DNA of 64,000 nucleotides from WYZ-LMO2 sp040514265 (GCA_040514265.1 JBEVCD010000026.1:15660-79659), one strand, 5' to 3'; positions 25,741-33,885 are shown, numbered from the stretch's first letter. The notes: a model not told the origin generated them from the letters alone. Numbers and translations: made by a program.

Positions 25741-27048
25741 ATGCCGGGCTTCCTCGACCTCGACGAACTCAGCAGCGAAGAAAAACTGTTGCGCGAAGAA
25801 GTTCACAGATTCGCCGTCGAGGTGATAAGACCCGCCTCCCTCGAACTCGACAGGATGCCACCGGAGGAGAGGATTAAACCCGATTCGCCCTACTTTAAGG
25901 TGCTCAAGCAGATGAAGAAGCTCGGATATCACCGCATACACCTGCCGGAAGACAAGGGTGGTCTCTCGCTGACGCCCCTGCAGCGCTACATAATTATGGA
26001 GGAGCTCGGCTGGGGTAGTCTGGGTCTCGCGACGGCAATCGGTGTGGACATGATCCCATTCACGTGCGCAGCCCTCTACGGCAGCCCGGAGCTCTACGAG
26101 GAACTCGTAGTCCCGTGGATTGAGGACACCGGAGGCAGGTTCCACGGCTGCTGGGGGGTTACAGAGCCCGAGCACGGTAGCGACTACCTCATATTCCTGC
26201 GTGAAGAGCCGGAACTCGTTGCGAAGTTCGGAAGGGGAAACGTTGTAGCGGAGAAAGACGGTGACGAGTGGGTTATAAGCGGACAGAAGTCGGCTTGGGT
26301 CTCTTCGGCGCCGGTTGCGACGCATTGCGGCTTACACGCTCAGGTGAAGGGAGGTAGAAGTCTGGCTGACGGTCTGTTCTGCATTGTACCCCTCGACGCC
26401 GACGGCGTAAGAAAGGGGAAACCGGTGGACATGCTGGGCATGCGCGACGACCCGCAGGGGGAACTCTTCTTCGAAGGCGTCAGGATCCCCGAGCACTACG
26501 TCGTCGTAGCGCCGGGAACGTTCTACGGAATCTTCTGCGACCAGCTCCTCTGCCTGACTAGCTGCGGAATGGGGGCTTTCGCCGTCGGTTTGGCTAGGGC
26601 TTGTTTCGAGGAGGCTTTGAACTACGCGAGGCAGCGCGTTCAGGGTGGAGTCCGGCTGATCAGGCACAAAAACATCAAGCTAAAGCTTTACGAGATGTTC
26701 GAGAAGGTCGAAACGGCTCGCTACTACGTTAGGAAGGTTATGGAGTACACGCACAACCGAGTGATCGAGCGGCAGACAGCCGACGCTTCACCGAGGCACG
26801 CAAGAGCTGCGCAGATATACGCTAAGAAGGTGGCTTTCGAAGTCGCACACGATGCCCTTCAGATATTCGGAGCCTACGGACTGAGCAGGGAGTTCGTAAT
26901 CGAGAAGCTCTTCAGGGATGCGAGGTGTATGCTGATAGAGGACGGAACGGTAGAAGTTCTTAGCCTGGAAGCTGCCGAGGATATCATCGACAACTACGAG
27001 AAGGACTACTACGATGTCGGTCACGTTTTGAGAGTCTTTGGAGTTTGA
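25741..27048 (+). CDS. Acyl-CoA dehydrogenase family flavoprotein
   Basis: 435 residues, slightly longer than the usual 380. N-terminal helical domain, then WGVTEPEHGSDYL (flavin/substrate loop, about residue 138), a beta domain (WVISGQKSAWVSSAPVATH), and a C-terminal helical domain with ALQIFGAYGLSREFVIEKLF. Where most family members have the catalytic Glu in YEGT, this one reads IEDGT, so the base may be displaced or be Asp. Middle gene of an SCP2, dehydrogenase and decarboxylase-like trio. Confidence 0.87.
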   Translation: MPGFLDLDELSSEEKLLREEVHRFAVEVIRPASLELDRMPPEERIKPDSPYFKVLKQMKKLGYHRIHLPEDKGGLSLTPLQRYIIMEELGWGSLGLATAIGVDMIPFTCAALYGSPELYEELVVPWIEDTGGRFHGCWGVTEPEHGSDYLIFLREEPELVAKFGRGNVVAEKDGDEWVISGQKSAWVSSAPVATHCGLHAQVKGGRSLADGLFCIVPLDADGVRKGKPVDMLGMRDDPQGELFFEGVRIPEHYVVVAPGTFYGIFCDQLLCLTSCGMGAFAVGLARACFEEALNYARQRVQGGVRLIRHKNIKLKLYEMFEKVETARYYVRKVMEYTHNRVIERQTADASPRHARAAQIYAKKVAFEVAHDALQIFGAYGLSREFVIEKLFRDARCMLIEDGTVEVLSLEAAEDIIDNYEKDYYDVGHVLRVFGV

Positions 27049-27061
27049 GGAGGTGAGGTGC

Positions 27062-27805
27062 TTGCTGAAGGGAATCCCGTTCGACTCCCCGCTCTATGAG
27101 GTGGACGAGGAGAGAGGAGTAGAGTACAGAAACTGCGAAGCCATAGTTGGTTTCTTTACAATCAAAGGAGACGTGAGCGATCTTTTACCCGAGGGTCTGA
27201 AACCCTACAGCGAGCCCGCTCAGGGTGGTGTTTGGATCTCTCACTACTCCTTCAGCACACTCGGCGAGTACTACGAGTTTCTGAGCGTGATACAGGTGGA
27301 GGACGATAGAGGGGACATGTGTTACTACATACCCTACATCTACGTCACAAACGACGCAGCCCTCGCAGCCGGAAGGGAGATAGCCGGAGCGCCGAAGAAG
27401 CTCGCGAAGATTGGGTTGGTGAAGGAGTTCGACGTCGTCATGGGTTATCTCGAAAGACCGACGGGAAAAAGACTCGTTACTTTCGTGATGAAACCGAGCT
27501 TCAGGGCGATGAGCGAGCTGATAGACGTTGTCCTTCCGAAGCCGACGTACCTGTACTCAGTCCGACACCTTCCGTCCGTGAAGGGCAAGGAGGTCACGCA
27601 GCTCGTGAAGTGGTACGCCGACATAGATTTCCACGTCGATCCGAGGGGGGAGAGGGTAATATTCGCCGGACCTGGAAACGTTACCTACGACTCGCCGTCC
27701 GCCGTCGACCCGGTGCACAAGATAGAAGTGGACACATTCATGACGGCTCTCTACTTCCAGTTCGACATGAAGCTCGGCTTCGTAGAGGTTCTCAGGGAGT
27801 TTTAA
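27062..27805 (+). CDS. Acetoacetate decarboxylase family protein
   Basis: 247 residues from a TTG at 27062, chosen because GGAGGTGAGG ends about six bases before it; a TTG at 27038 would overlap the dehydrogenase. REIAGAPKKLAKIGLVKEF (about residues 105-123) contains the lysine pair of acetoacetate decarboxylase, where the second lysine perturbs the Schiff-base lysine. Many family members are cyclases or hydratases rather than decarboxylases, so the reaction is open. Probably co-transcribed with the dehydrogenase. Confidence 0.8.
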   Translation: MLKGIPFDSPLYEVDEERGVEYRNCEAIVGFFTIKGDVSDLLPEGLKPYSEPAQGGVWISHYSFSTLGEYYEFLSVIQVEDDRGDMCYYIPYIYVTNDAALAAGREIAGAPKKLAKIGLVKEFDVVMGYLERPTGKRLVTFVMKPSFRAMSELIDVVLPKPTYLYSVRHLPSVKGKEVTQLVKWYADIDFHVDPRGERVIFAGPGNVTYDSPSAVDPVHKIEVDTFMTALYFQFDMKLGFVEVLREF

Positions 27806-27860
27806 CACCCAAATTTTTGTTTCTGGGATCTCAAATTATCGAGGGATTTGCGTTGAGTAA

Positions 27861-27933
27861 TGGGCTCGCCCGGATTCGAACCGGGGACCTTCGCCTCGTC
27901 AAGGCGACGTCATAACCGCTAGACCACGAGCCC
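27861..27933 (-). tRNA. tRNA-Val (GAC anticodon)
   Basis: On the minus strand, acceptor GGGCTCG pairs with CGAGCCC, and the discriminator is A. The anticodon stem-loop is TCGCC-TTGACGA-GGCGA with anticodon GAC. The T arm is CCCGG-TTCGAAT-CCGGG. An AT-rich accessory region with an integrase remnant begins on its 5' side. Confidence 0.94.
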
Positions 27934-28078
27934 TCAATAAGAGGAGTTTTGCTGACATATGAATTTTGCGGTCTCTTGAGCAGGCGTGTTAACTTAAGGG
28001 CAAAAGCTTATTTTGCTTAGAATTAAAGAAAATAAATCTTAGCAGAAAAACAATAGTAAACAGATTCTGAAGATTTAA

Positions 28079-28261
28079 TTTGCAAAATATCTAAGAAAAT
28101 GGAACTTCTTAATCTTGAACGGAGTTCCGGAATCAGTAGCAGATTTCATTCAGGGAAGAGTTTCAATTACGGTTGGATCAATGCATTACTTAGCTAAAGT
28201 TAAACAAGCAGATGAATGGTGTTCGAGAGTTGTTGATAAGTTAGTAAAATTATTTGATTGA
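28079..28261 (+). pseudogene. C-terminal remnant of an archaeal tyrosine recombinase/integrase
   Basis: The frame opens after a TAA at 28076 and reads FAKYLRKWNFLILNGVPESV, then ADFIQGRVSITVGSMHYLAK, then VKQADEWCSRVVDKLVKLFD to TGA. This is the C-terminal catalytic part of SSV/pTN3-type integrases: the GR arginine and the nucleophile tyrosine in HYL are both present. The N-terminal two thirds are absent from the window. The bases between the tRNA and this fragment, and from 28262 to 28399, are AT-rich with no further gene seen. It marks a former integration next to tRNA-Val. Confidence 0.8.
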
Positions 28262-28299
28262 TTTTTATTTTTCTTGAGTGTATATCTCGGAAGTGAATA

Positions 28300-28324
28300 T
28301 AGGAATTCACAGCAATTTAAGACA
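28300..28324 (+). repeat. 25-bp direct repeat, left copy
   Basis: TAGGAATTCACAGCAATTTA followed by AGACA; matches 29039-29063 at 24 of 25 positions (the last 18 are identical). The two copies bracket the nuclease-like gene 28400-29041 at a spacing of 739 bp. It could be a duplication scar, a regulatory site or a recombination site. Confidence 0.85.
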
Positions 28325-28399
28325 TTTTGAATTTATAAAAAACATCTGAAATAAAAAAGTTTGACAAATTTATATTTGATTTTTAGCAAAATTGTTTCC

Positions 28400-29041
28400 A
28401 TGACTACATTCGAGGAGGAAGTTCTGGAGAGATATTTCAACCTTAAAGGTTATTTCACAATAAAGAATATCGTTTACAGCTCCCCAGCAAGGAGAAGAGG
28501 AGGAAAAGGTAGAGGAGAAATTGATTTAGTCGCCGTAAAGCTTGAAAACGGTAGGGTTAAAGAAGCAAAAAGAGTAGAGGTAGGTGTTAGCATCTCAGGA
28601 TGCTTTCCCTTTATCGATAAGAGTGGAAAAGCTGACGAGATAAGAAGGATGATTAAAAAATTCTTCTCCAAGGGTGCTGAGAAAAAGCTACAAGAACTTG
28701 GAATCGTAGAATGTGAAAATTGGTTTATAACCAGTAAATTCTGCCACAATGTCATCGAGAAAATTGAAGGAAGATTGAACGAATTTAATCTTTCGAATGA
28801 ACTGAGAGTGAAGCTTCTGGATATAAAGATGGAAAACGGTTCGGTGATTGTAAAAATCGAATACCAACCCGAAGATTCCGAAATCGAAATAGACGGTGTG
28901 AGGACTATAAAGATAATGGAGTTCGAAAAAATTTTAGATGAGTTAAGAGATATTCTCAAGAAGGGAGGTTTATCGAAAAAGTACTTCCCTGATATTATCA
29001 TGAGAGCAATTCAACATATGTTTGCTAAATATGAACATTAG
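28400..29041 (+). CDS. PD-(D/E)XK nuclease-like protein
   Basis: 213 residues from the ATG at 28400; a TTG 39 bases upstream is weaker. N-terminal FEEEVLERYFNLKGYFTIKN, then RGEIDLVAVK (about residues 33-42) and KRVEVGVSISG (about 51-61) give the spacing of a PD-(D/E)XK core. The usual catalytic lysine position is glycine (EVG instead of EVK), so activity is doubtful. The gene is AT-rich, flanked by 25-bp direct repeats whose right copy begins at its stop codon, and lies next to an integrase remnant. A mobile-element or defence origin is likely (inference). Confidence 0.6.
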   Translation: MTTFEEEVLERYFNLKGYFTIKNIVYSSPARRRGGKGRGEIDLVAVKLENGRVKEAKRVEVGVSISGCFPFIDKSGKADEIRRMIKKFFSKGAEKKLQELGIVECENWFITSKFCHNVIEKIEGRLNEFNLSNELRVKLLDIKMENGSVIVKIEYQPEDSEIEIDGVRTIKIMEFEKILDELRDILKKGGLSKKYFPDIIMRAIQHMFAKYEH

Positions 29042-29063
29042 GAAGTCACAGCAATTTAAGACA
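29039..29063 (+). repeat. 25-bp direct repeat, right copy
   Basis: TAGGAAGTCACAGCAATTTA followed by AGACA; starts exactly on the TAG stop codon of the nuclease-like gene. Partner of 28300-28324. Confidence 0.85.
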
Positions 29064-29065
29064 AT

Positions 29066-29284
29066 TCAAATTTTATAATTCAATAACATCTTTTTCTTTC
29101 TCTTCTTTTTTAGGACATACTCAACTATTCTCAGGAATTCTTCTTCACTCAACATTCTAGCTCCTTCATCGCAGTTCAATCCAGTTATTTCCTCTATTAT
29201 CCTATCAATCTCTTTTCTATCTTTGTGAGTTGTTAAATTAAGTAATCCGTATTTCTCAAGCAATCTTCTAACAACTATGCTCAT
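29066..29284 (-). CDS. Small hypothetical protein (72 aa)
   Basis: 72 residues, helical, with a strongly basic C-terminus (KKKRKKKMLLNYKI). The composition matches the surrounding AT-rich island. No family recognised. It lies two bases from the right 25-bp repeat and converges with the nuclease-like gene. Confidence 0.5.
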   Translation of the reverse strand: MSIVVRRLLEKYGLLNLTTHKDRKEIDRIIEEITGLNCDEGARMLSEEEFLRIVEYVLKKKRKKKMLLNYKI

Positions 29285-29334
29285 TACTCAAAATCTCGGA
29301 TAAAACCTATATAGAGATTTCCGAACTTATAAAG

Positions 29335-29580
29335 ATGAAAGAGATAGTGGAAATCGAAAGATTCCTGGGACTGAGCTTGATAATCTTCGGAACATTCTTA
29401 ATCCTAGCTGGAATCATCGTTTACTTGTTACCTCAATTGGAGAAAGCTAAGATAACTGAAATTGTGGAAAATCCTTTGATAATCCTACCGATAAAGAGGG
29501 ATGGATTTCTGATAGGATTCTCTCCTTTGATATTCTTGATTCTGCTGATCGCTTACTTGATCTTTTATCTGAGATCTTGA
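29335..29580 (+). CDS. Two-helix small membrane protein (81 aa)
   Basis: 81 residues with two helices, LGLSLIIFGTFLILAGIIVY and LIGFSPLIFLILLIAYLIFY, separated by a soluble loop containing ILPIKRDG. It resembles small archaeal two-TM proteins often found on plasmids and proviruses, but I assign no family. Orphan within the accessory island. Confidence 0.55.
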   Translation: MKEIVEIERFLGLSLIIFGTFLILAGIIVYLLPQLEKAKITEIVENPLIILPIKRDGFLIGFSPLIFLILLIAYLIFYLRS

Positions 29581-29710
29581 TCGCGTAAACCGTCAAAGAG
29601 ATTAGGAAGGCTAGATTTCCGATTAACATTCCGATTGAAAAGGGTCCAACATGTGGTCACGTCTCAGGATTTACCAAAAACTTAATATTGAATAAAAATT
29701 TGTTGGGTGC

Positions 29711-30535
29711 ATGGAGGTTGATAGGCTGGATATTGTGATTCTTTCAGACAACAGTGTTAACAAGCCGGGAAAGTTCAAAGCGGAATACGGATTTTCCGCC
29801 TACCTGAAAGTTGTTGGTGAACACGAGCTCGGAATCCTTTTTGACACTGGATGCGGTTTGGTGATTGAAGATAACATGCTCGAAGCTGGAATATGCTGGG
29901 AAGATGTGGATTACGTGTTGCTGAGCCACAGACACTTCGACCACACTGGCGGATTGCTTAAAGTCGTTGAGAACTGTAAAGCTCCAATAATAGCCCATCC
30001 AGACGTATTTAGACCTAACTTCCTCTGGATGAGGGGAAGGATGATCGAGGCATCGATGCCCTACACGAAGACACAGCTTGAAGCTAAGGGAGCTAGATTC
30101 GTGCTTACGAGGGAAGCAATCAGGCTGATGGAAGGAGTGTTTTTTGGCGGGGAGATCCCGAGAGTCAGCGGAGAAAAGACGGGAGAGTTCTTCACTCTCG
30201 AGAATGGAAAGATAGTTAGGGATGAAATGCTCGACGATACAGCAATTTTTGTTAAGACGAAGAGGGGAGGAGTTGTGCTTACGGGCTGCGCCCATTCTGG
30301 AATCATCAACACAGTTCTAAGGGGAAAGGAGTTGCTGGGAGATATTTATGCAGTGCTCGGTGGCTTTCACCTAATGTTCTCATCTCCGCAGGATGCTGAG
30401 AGGGTGATGGAAAGGGTTTTGAGAGATACTAACCTCGCCTCTCCACTACACTGTTCTGGCAGCGTTGCGCAGAGCTACGCAATGAAGCTTGGGAAGTATC
30501 TCGAACTCAGTATTGGGGCAAAGGTCAGCTTTTAG
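29711..30535 (+). CDS. Metallo-beta-lactamase fold hydrolase
   Basis: 274 residues. The metal-binding motif SHRHFDHTGGLL (about residues 77-88), the preceding LLFDTGCG-like LGILFDTGCGLVIED, VLTGCAHSGIINT and VLGGFHLM follow the layout of the archaeal subfamily annotated as dihydropterin ribofuranosylaminobenzene phosphate synthase-like. The true substrate is unknown. Its GC content is higher than its AT-rich neighbours, so it may have an origin separate from the rest of the island. A TATA-like AACTTAATATTG lies about 30 bases upstream. Confidence 0.85.
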   Translation: MEVDRLDIVILSDNSVNKPGKFKAEYGFSAYLKVVGEHELGILFDTGCGLVIEDNMLEAGICWEDVDYVLLSHRHFDHTGGLLKVVENCKAPIIAHPDVFRPNFLWMRGRMIEASMPYTKTQLEAKGARFVLTREAIRLMEGVFFGGEIPRVSGEKTGEFFTLENGKIVRDEMLDDTAIFVKTKRGGVVLTGCAHSGIINTVLRGKELLGDIYAVLGGFHLMFSSPQDAERVMERVLRDTNLASPLHCSGSVAQSYAMKLGKYLELSIGAKVSF

Positions 30536-30635
30536 AGACTCTTAGATCTCCAATCAAAATTCTCCTTCGGATACATTACCTTCTTATTATTGCTATAGGC
30601 ACTGATTTTTCTTTCCATTGTTGAAACATAATTGT

Positions 30636-30645
30636 NNNNNNNNNN
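30636..30645. other. Run of ten N (assembly gap)
   Basis: The only unresolved bases in the window. Ten N is a conventional placeholder for a gap of unknown size, so linkage across it rests on scaffolding. Confidence 0.99.
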
Positions 30646-30774
30646 CTAAAATAAAACAATTAACAGTAATAAGATAATAATCCACTTCGATTTATGTTGA
30701 TGGGTCTTACCAAAATGAGAGCCTTTATAAGCGCTTTAACTTTTCAAGAATTTCTGTTAGGGTTTTTTTCTTCT

Positions 30775-31026
30775 TTATACGTCTTTTTGACTATTTTTCT
30801 CTCTCTTTAAAATCTTCTCTAAGACATCTATTACTGATATCTCAGCAAATACTTCAAAATCTAAAATAAGTTCAATATAATAATCCTCTAATCCAATAAA
30901 GCTGACATAACAAACAAATATTAAAATCCACCTCTTCTCTATAGCACTTTGTCCTCTTAAACGGATCATAGATGCAAACTTCTGGTATAGTTTCAGTAGA
31001 GTTTTTATTAAATTAAACCTTTCCAA
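30775..31026 (-). CDS. Small hypothetical protein (83 aa), weak
   Basis: 83 codons from a TTG start, or 64 from the ATG at 30969. It has a hydrophobic centre (RWILIFVCYVSFIGLEDYYI) and a helical acidic C-terminus. No ribosome-binding site or family is evident, and the low GC makes chance open frames likely to be shorter but not impossible. Confidence 0.35.
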   Translation of the reverse strand: MERFNLIKTLLKLYQKFASMIRLRGQSAIEKRWILIFVCYVSFIGLEDYYIELILDFEVFAEISVIDVLEKILKREKNSQKDV

Positions 31027-31190
31027 AGATACAGCGATACTAAGTTAGACAGATTGTTTAATGCGTAAGGAAATCAAGCAACACAATATTTATATAATCA
31101 GAGCGATAAACAATTTTTATATCAGATCATAAGACTCACGAAAAGTTTTCAAGATTCTTCGGATTGGACTCATCAAGGGTAGATGATTTA

Positions 31191-31376
31191 ATGGACGAAC
31201 CTTACAAGGTGTTAGGCAGAAAGCATAGAATACTAAGACACGATCCAGCTTTTATAGCATGTCTGAGCTTGGATAGGGGATTAGAGGAGGGATTGAAGGC
31301 TTATCTCCATCTTATCCTGGATGAGGATAAGACTCTTTCAAGACTCTTTAGGGTGATAGAAGATGTTGAAGTGTGA
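31191..31376 (+). CDS. Small hypothetical protein (61 aa)
   Basis: 61 residues from the ATG at 31191, or 70 from a TTG at 31164. It is helical and charged (DEPYKVLGRKHRILRHDP, then LEEGLKAYLHLILDEDKTLS). It overlaps the zinc-finger gene by 14 bases, so it is probably translated with it. No family recognised; the pairing of a short acidic protein with a C2H2 protein is typical of archaeal mobile elements. Confidence 0.55.
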   Translation: MDEPYKVLGRKHRILRHDPAFIACLSLDRGLEEGLKAYLHLILDEDKTLSRLFRVIEDVEV

Positions 31377-31809
31377 GATATGCGGTAAGGAGTTCAAGAA
31401 TAAGAGGGCTTTGGGTTCTCACATGCACTACGTTCATAAAGATAAGGGGGAGAAAGGGGATAGAGAGCCTATTGATTTGAAGGAGAAATTGATCGAGATA
31501 CTAAGGGACTTTAAAGTTGTAAGAGGTGCGAATACTATTGTTGACATATTCTTTGAGCTGGGAGGTAACGATCTGAGAAAGCTTGACGAATTATTAAGGT
31601 TGAACGGAGTGTCAGCACCAATTAGAAAGCTGGTAATCGAGAGGTACGCTCAGATAGCAGGACTGGAGATACCGAAGAACATAAGTGAGAAGGAAGAGGA
31701 TTATGAAGAGTCTGAGTTTTTGAGAGTCTACGATATACTTGCCAAGAGAGGATTACAAGATCTGCTGATCGAAGATCTCAAGATGAGGATAGAGGAGAGA
31801 AAGAGCTAG
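31363..31809 (+). CDS. C2H2 zinc-finger protein of a mobile element
   Basis: 148 residues. The N-terminus CEICGKEFKNKRALGSHMHY followed by VHKD is a full C2H2 finger (residues 4-24). The rest is helical and acidic, without a recognised domain. The ATG follows GGGTGAT. Single C2H2 fingers of this type are common DNA-binding proteins of archaeal viruses and plasmids, so this supports an integrated element between the two tRNAs. Confidence 0.75.
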   Translation: MLKCEICGKEFKNKRALGSHMHYVHKDKGEKGDREPIDLKEKLIEILRDFKVVRGANTIVDIFFELGGNDLRKLDELLRLNGVSAPIRKLVIERYAQIAGLEIPKNISEKEEDYEESEFLRVYDILAKRGLQDLLIEDLKMRIEERKS

Positions 31810-31867
31810 AGAATTAGGGATTGATATTAGCTCAATTTTGGAAGAGGAGATTAAAGAAACTATTTCA

Positions 31868-31950
31868 TGCGGGGGGAGGGATTCGAACCCTCGAACCCCT
31901 ACGGGACCGGACCCTGAATCCGGCGCCTTTGTCCACTCGGCAACCCCCGC
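31868..31950 (-). tRNA. tRNA-Leu (CAG anticodon)
   Basis: On the minus strand, acceptor GCGGGGG pairs with CCCCCGC and the discriminator is A. The anticodon stem-loop is GCCGGA-TTCAGGG-TCCGGT with anticodon CAG. The long variable arm (TCCCGTAGGGG region) marks a class II tRNA. The AT-rich island abuts its 3' end, the usual integration side, but I could not find a duplicated 3'-end segment inside the window. Confidence 0.93.
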
Positions 31951-31989
31951 AGGAGTCTTTTAAAAGCTACAGGGCGTAGCTTATAAGCT

Positions 31990-33849
31990 TTACGCGACGG
32001 AAATCTTGTCCCTTATTTTCGCCATCAGCTGCTGCTTTTTGATACCGTCCTGGAGCGCGTGCTGAAGAACCTCCTCTATTCTAGAAACCGGGATGATCTC
32101 TATCCTGTCCTCGTGCTCCGCGTCGAGCATAACATCGTCGAGGTTATCCCGCGGGATTATGACTTTCTTGAGACCAGCCTGTATGGCCGCCTCTATCTTC
32201 TGCGTCACCCCGCCAACTGGGAGAACGTCGCCCTTAACCGACAAGCTGCCCGTCATGGCTACCGACTGGTCGACAGGTATTCCCTCCAGAGCGGAAATTA
32301 CAGCTGTAGCTATGCTTATGCTCGCCGAGTCGCCCTCCACGCCGTCGTGAGTTCCGACGAACTGTATGTGAACGTCCATGTCGGAGAGGTCCTTTCCGGA
32401 GTACTTCTTTATTATCGCCGAGACGTTGGCTACGGCTTCCCTCGCTATCTCCTGAAGTCTGCCTGTCGCTATCACCCGCCCCTCGTTCTTGCTCATAGAA
32501 GGCGTAACTTCGGCTATTATCGGAAGCACTATGCCCGCCGACTCGCCTATTACGGCGAGTCCGTTAACTCTGCCGACCTCGTAGCCCTCGGTTAAGAACA
32601 ACCTGTAGTCCCTCCTCCTCTCTATGTACCTGTCGGCTATCTGCTCCTCGATCGTCTTCGCTATCTTCTTCGCCTTAAGCACGTGTTCGAGCCTCACGAC
32701 GTTCGAACCCTCGCTCAGCGCTATGTCACCAGCTGTTCTGACAATTCCGCCGAGCTCTCGCAGCCTGAGCGTCAGGTGTCCCCTCCTTCCAGCCCTGCGG
32801 CGCGCCTCCTTGATTATTTCAGCTACGGCGTACTTGTCGAAGTGCGGAATCTTGCCGTCCCTCACGACTTCCTGAGCGACGAACCTCACGAGCTTCCTTC
32901 TGTTCTCAGGCGTGTCGGGCATCGTGTCGTTCATGTATACCTCGTAACCGTAGCCCTCTATCCTGCTCCTCAAAGCCGGATGCATGCCCATGAGGGCGTC
33001 GAGGTTTCCTGCGGCGACCAGAATGAAGTCGCACGGCACGGGCTCGGTTCGCACCATCGCACCGCTGCTCCTCTCCGACTGACCGGTTATCGGAAACTTC
33101 TTTTCCTGCATAGCCGTTAGAAGCTTCTGCTGCGACTCTATCGTGAGCGTGTTGATCTCGTCGATGTAGAGCACGCCCTTGTGAGCTCTGTGTATCGCTC
33201 CGGCTTCCACTCTCTCGTGGGCTGGCGTTTCCAGTCCGCCGCTCTGGAATGGGTCGTGTCTGACATCTCCGAACAGTGCCCCGGCATGGGCGCCGGTCGC
33301 GTCCTCGAAGGGAGCGGTCTCGCGCTCGCTGTTGTCGACGAGGAGCTTCGGTATGTTCCTCTCCTCGCGCGGAATGAAGTAACGGGCGAGCATGAGGAGC
33401 AGTATAGCCGCTATTATGCCCCAGATTATGTTCTCTCCCGTAATTATTGTGTAGCCGATGATCAGGAAGACCAGCGTGAAGAGGAGGAAGTTTCTAGCCT
33501 GAGCTCTGCGCATAGCTTCCTCCTTGTAGGCTTCGACGATCTCCCTTCCTTTGCCAGCCGGAACGACTCTTACTTTCGGCTGGTTCGGGTCCTGCGGGTT
33601 GGGATAAACCAGTATGTCCTCAAGCTCCTCCTTTGGAAGGAGCTCAGCCATAGCCTTTGCAAGCATGGACTTTCCTGTCCCCGGTGAGCCTATCAGCAGC
33701 ACGTGCCTCCGCTGCACGGCGGCTTTCCTTATCGCCTCGACCGCGTGATCCTGACCTATAACCTGATCTATCAACCTTTTTGGAACCTCTATTTCGGCTG
33801 TGGTTTCGAAATCCAGCCCACCCAGCAGTTCCCTTATATCTTCGCTCAT
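31990..33849 (-). CDS. lonB: Archaeal membrane-bound Lon protease (LonB)
   Basis: 619 residues from the ATG at 33849. AAA+ domain with Walker A IGSPGTGKSMLA (about residue 51) interrupted by two membrane helices (LLFTLVFLIIGYTII, IWGIIAAILLLMLARYF), the insertion typical of LonB. Walker B LYIDEINTL follows, then the serine protease domain with the nucleophile in HDGVEGDSASISIA and the lysine in GGVTQKIEAAIQAG. It is the main ATP-dependent protease of euryarchaea, active at the membrane. A GTG seven codons upstream is possible; the TATA run at 33876-33884 fits a very short leader to the ATG. Confidence 0.95.
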   Translation of the reverse strand: MSEDIRELLGGLDFETTAEIEVPKRLIDQVIGQDHAVEAIRKAAVQRRHVLLIGSPGTGKSMLAKAMAELLPKEELEDILVYPNPQDPNQPKVRVVPAGKGREIVEAYKEEAMRRAQARNFLLFTLVFLIIGYTIITGENIIWGIIAAILLLMLARYFIPREERNIPKLLVDNSERETAPFEDATGAHAGALFGDVRHDPFQSGGLETPAHERVEAGAIHRAHKGVLYIDEINTLTIESQQKLLTAMQEKKFPITGQSERSSGAMVRTEPVPCDFILVAAGNLDALMGMHPALRSRIEGYGYEVYMNDTMPDTPENRRKLVRFVAQEVVRDGKIPHFDKYAVAEIIKEARRRAGRRGHLTLRLRELGGIVRTAGDIALSEGSNVVRLEHVLKAKKIAKTIEEQIADRYIERRRDYRLFLTEGYEVGRVNGLAVIGESAGIVLPIIAEVTPSMSKNEGRVIATGRLQEIAREAVANVSAIIKKYSGKDLSDMDVHIQFVGTHDGVEGDSASISIATAVISALEGIPVDQSVAMTGSLSVKGDVLPVGGVTQKIEAAIQAGLKKVIIPRDNLDDVMLDAEHEDRIEIIPVSRIEEVLQHALQDGIKKQQLMAKIRDKISVA

Positions 33850-33875
33850 CTCAGATTTAGACTTACACACTGCAG

Positions 33876-33884
33876 AATATATAT
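33876..33884 (-). promoter_or_regulatory. TATA element of lonB
   Basis: ATATATATT on the minus strand, about 30 bases before the lonB ATG. The spacing implies a nearly leaderless transcript. Confidence 0.5.
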
Positions 33885-33885
33885 G

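Larger units (their letters stand above)
30536..31190. other. AT-rich stretch with an assembly gap and at most one weak gene
   Basis: About 650 bases of low-GC sequence. Ten N bases at 30636-30645 mark an assembly gap, so the true length and any gene spanning it are unknown. Apart from the weak minus-strand frame at 30775-30969/31026 I see no coding signal, RNA or clear repeat here. Confidence 0.7.

Noticed and set aside
27861..27933. tRNA-Val as a certain integration site for the island
   Set aside because: The integrase fragment lies on the 5' side of this tRNA, and I found no duplicated tRNA segment. tRNA-Leu is the better-oriented candidate, but also without a visible repeat, so no attachment site is annotated.
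28300..29063. CRISPR array
   Set aside because: Only two copies of the 25-bp repeat exist, 739 bp apart with a gene between. No array of regularly spaced repeats was seen anywhere in the window.
29447..29629. 60-codon minus-strand frame overlapping the two-helix protein
   Set aside because: It overlaps the better plus-strand frame almost completely, and its hydrophobic start is probably chance in AT-rich DNA.
30536..30774. Possible gene across the N gap
   Set aside because: Neither side of the ten N bases shows a convincing frame leading into the gap, and the missing length is unknown.
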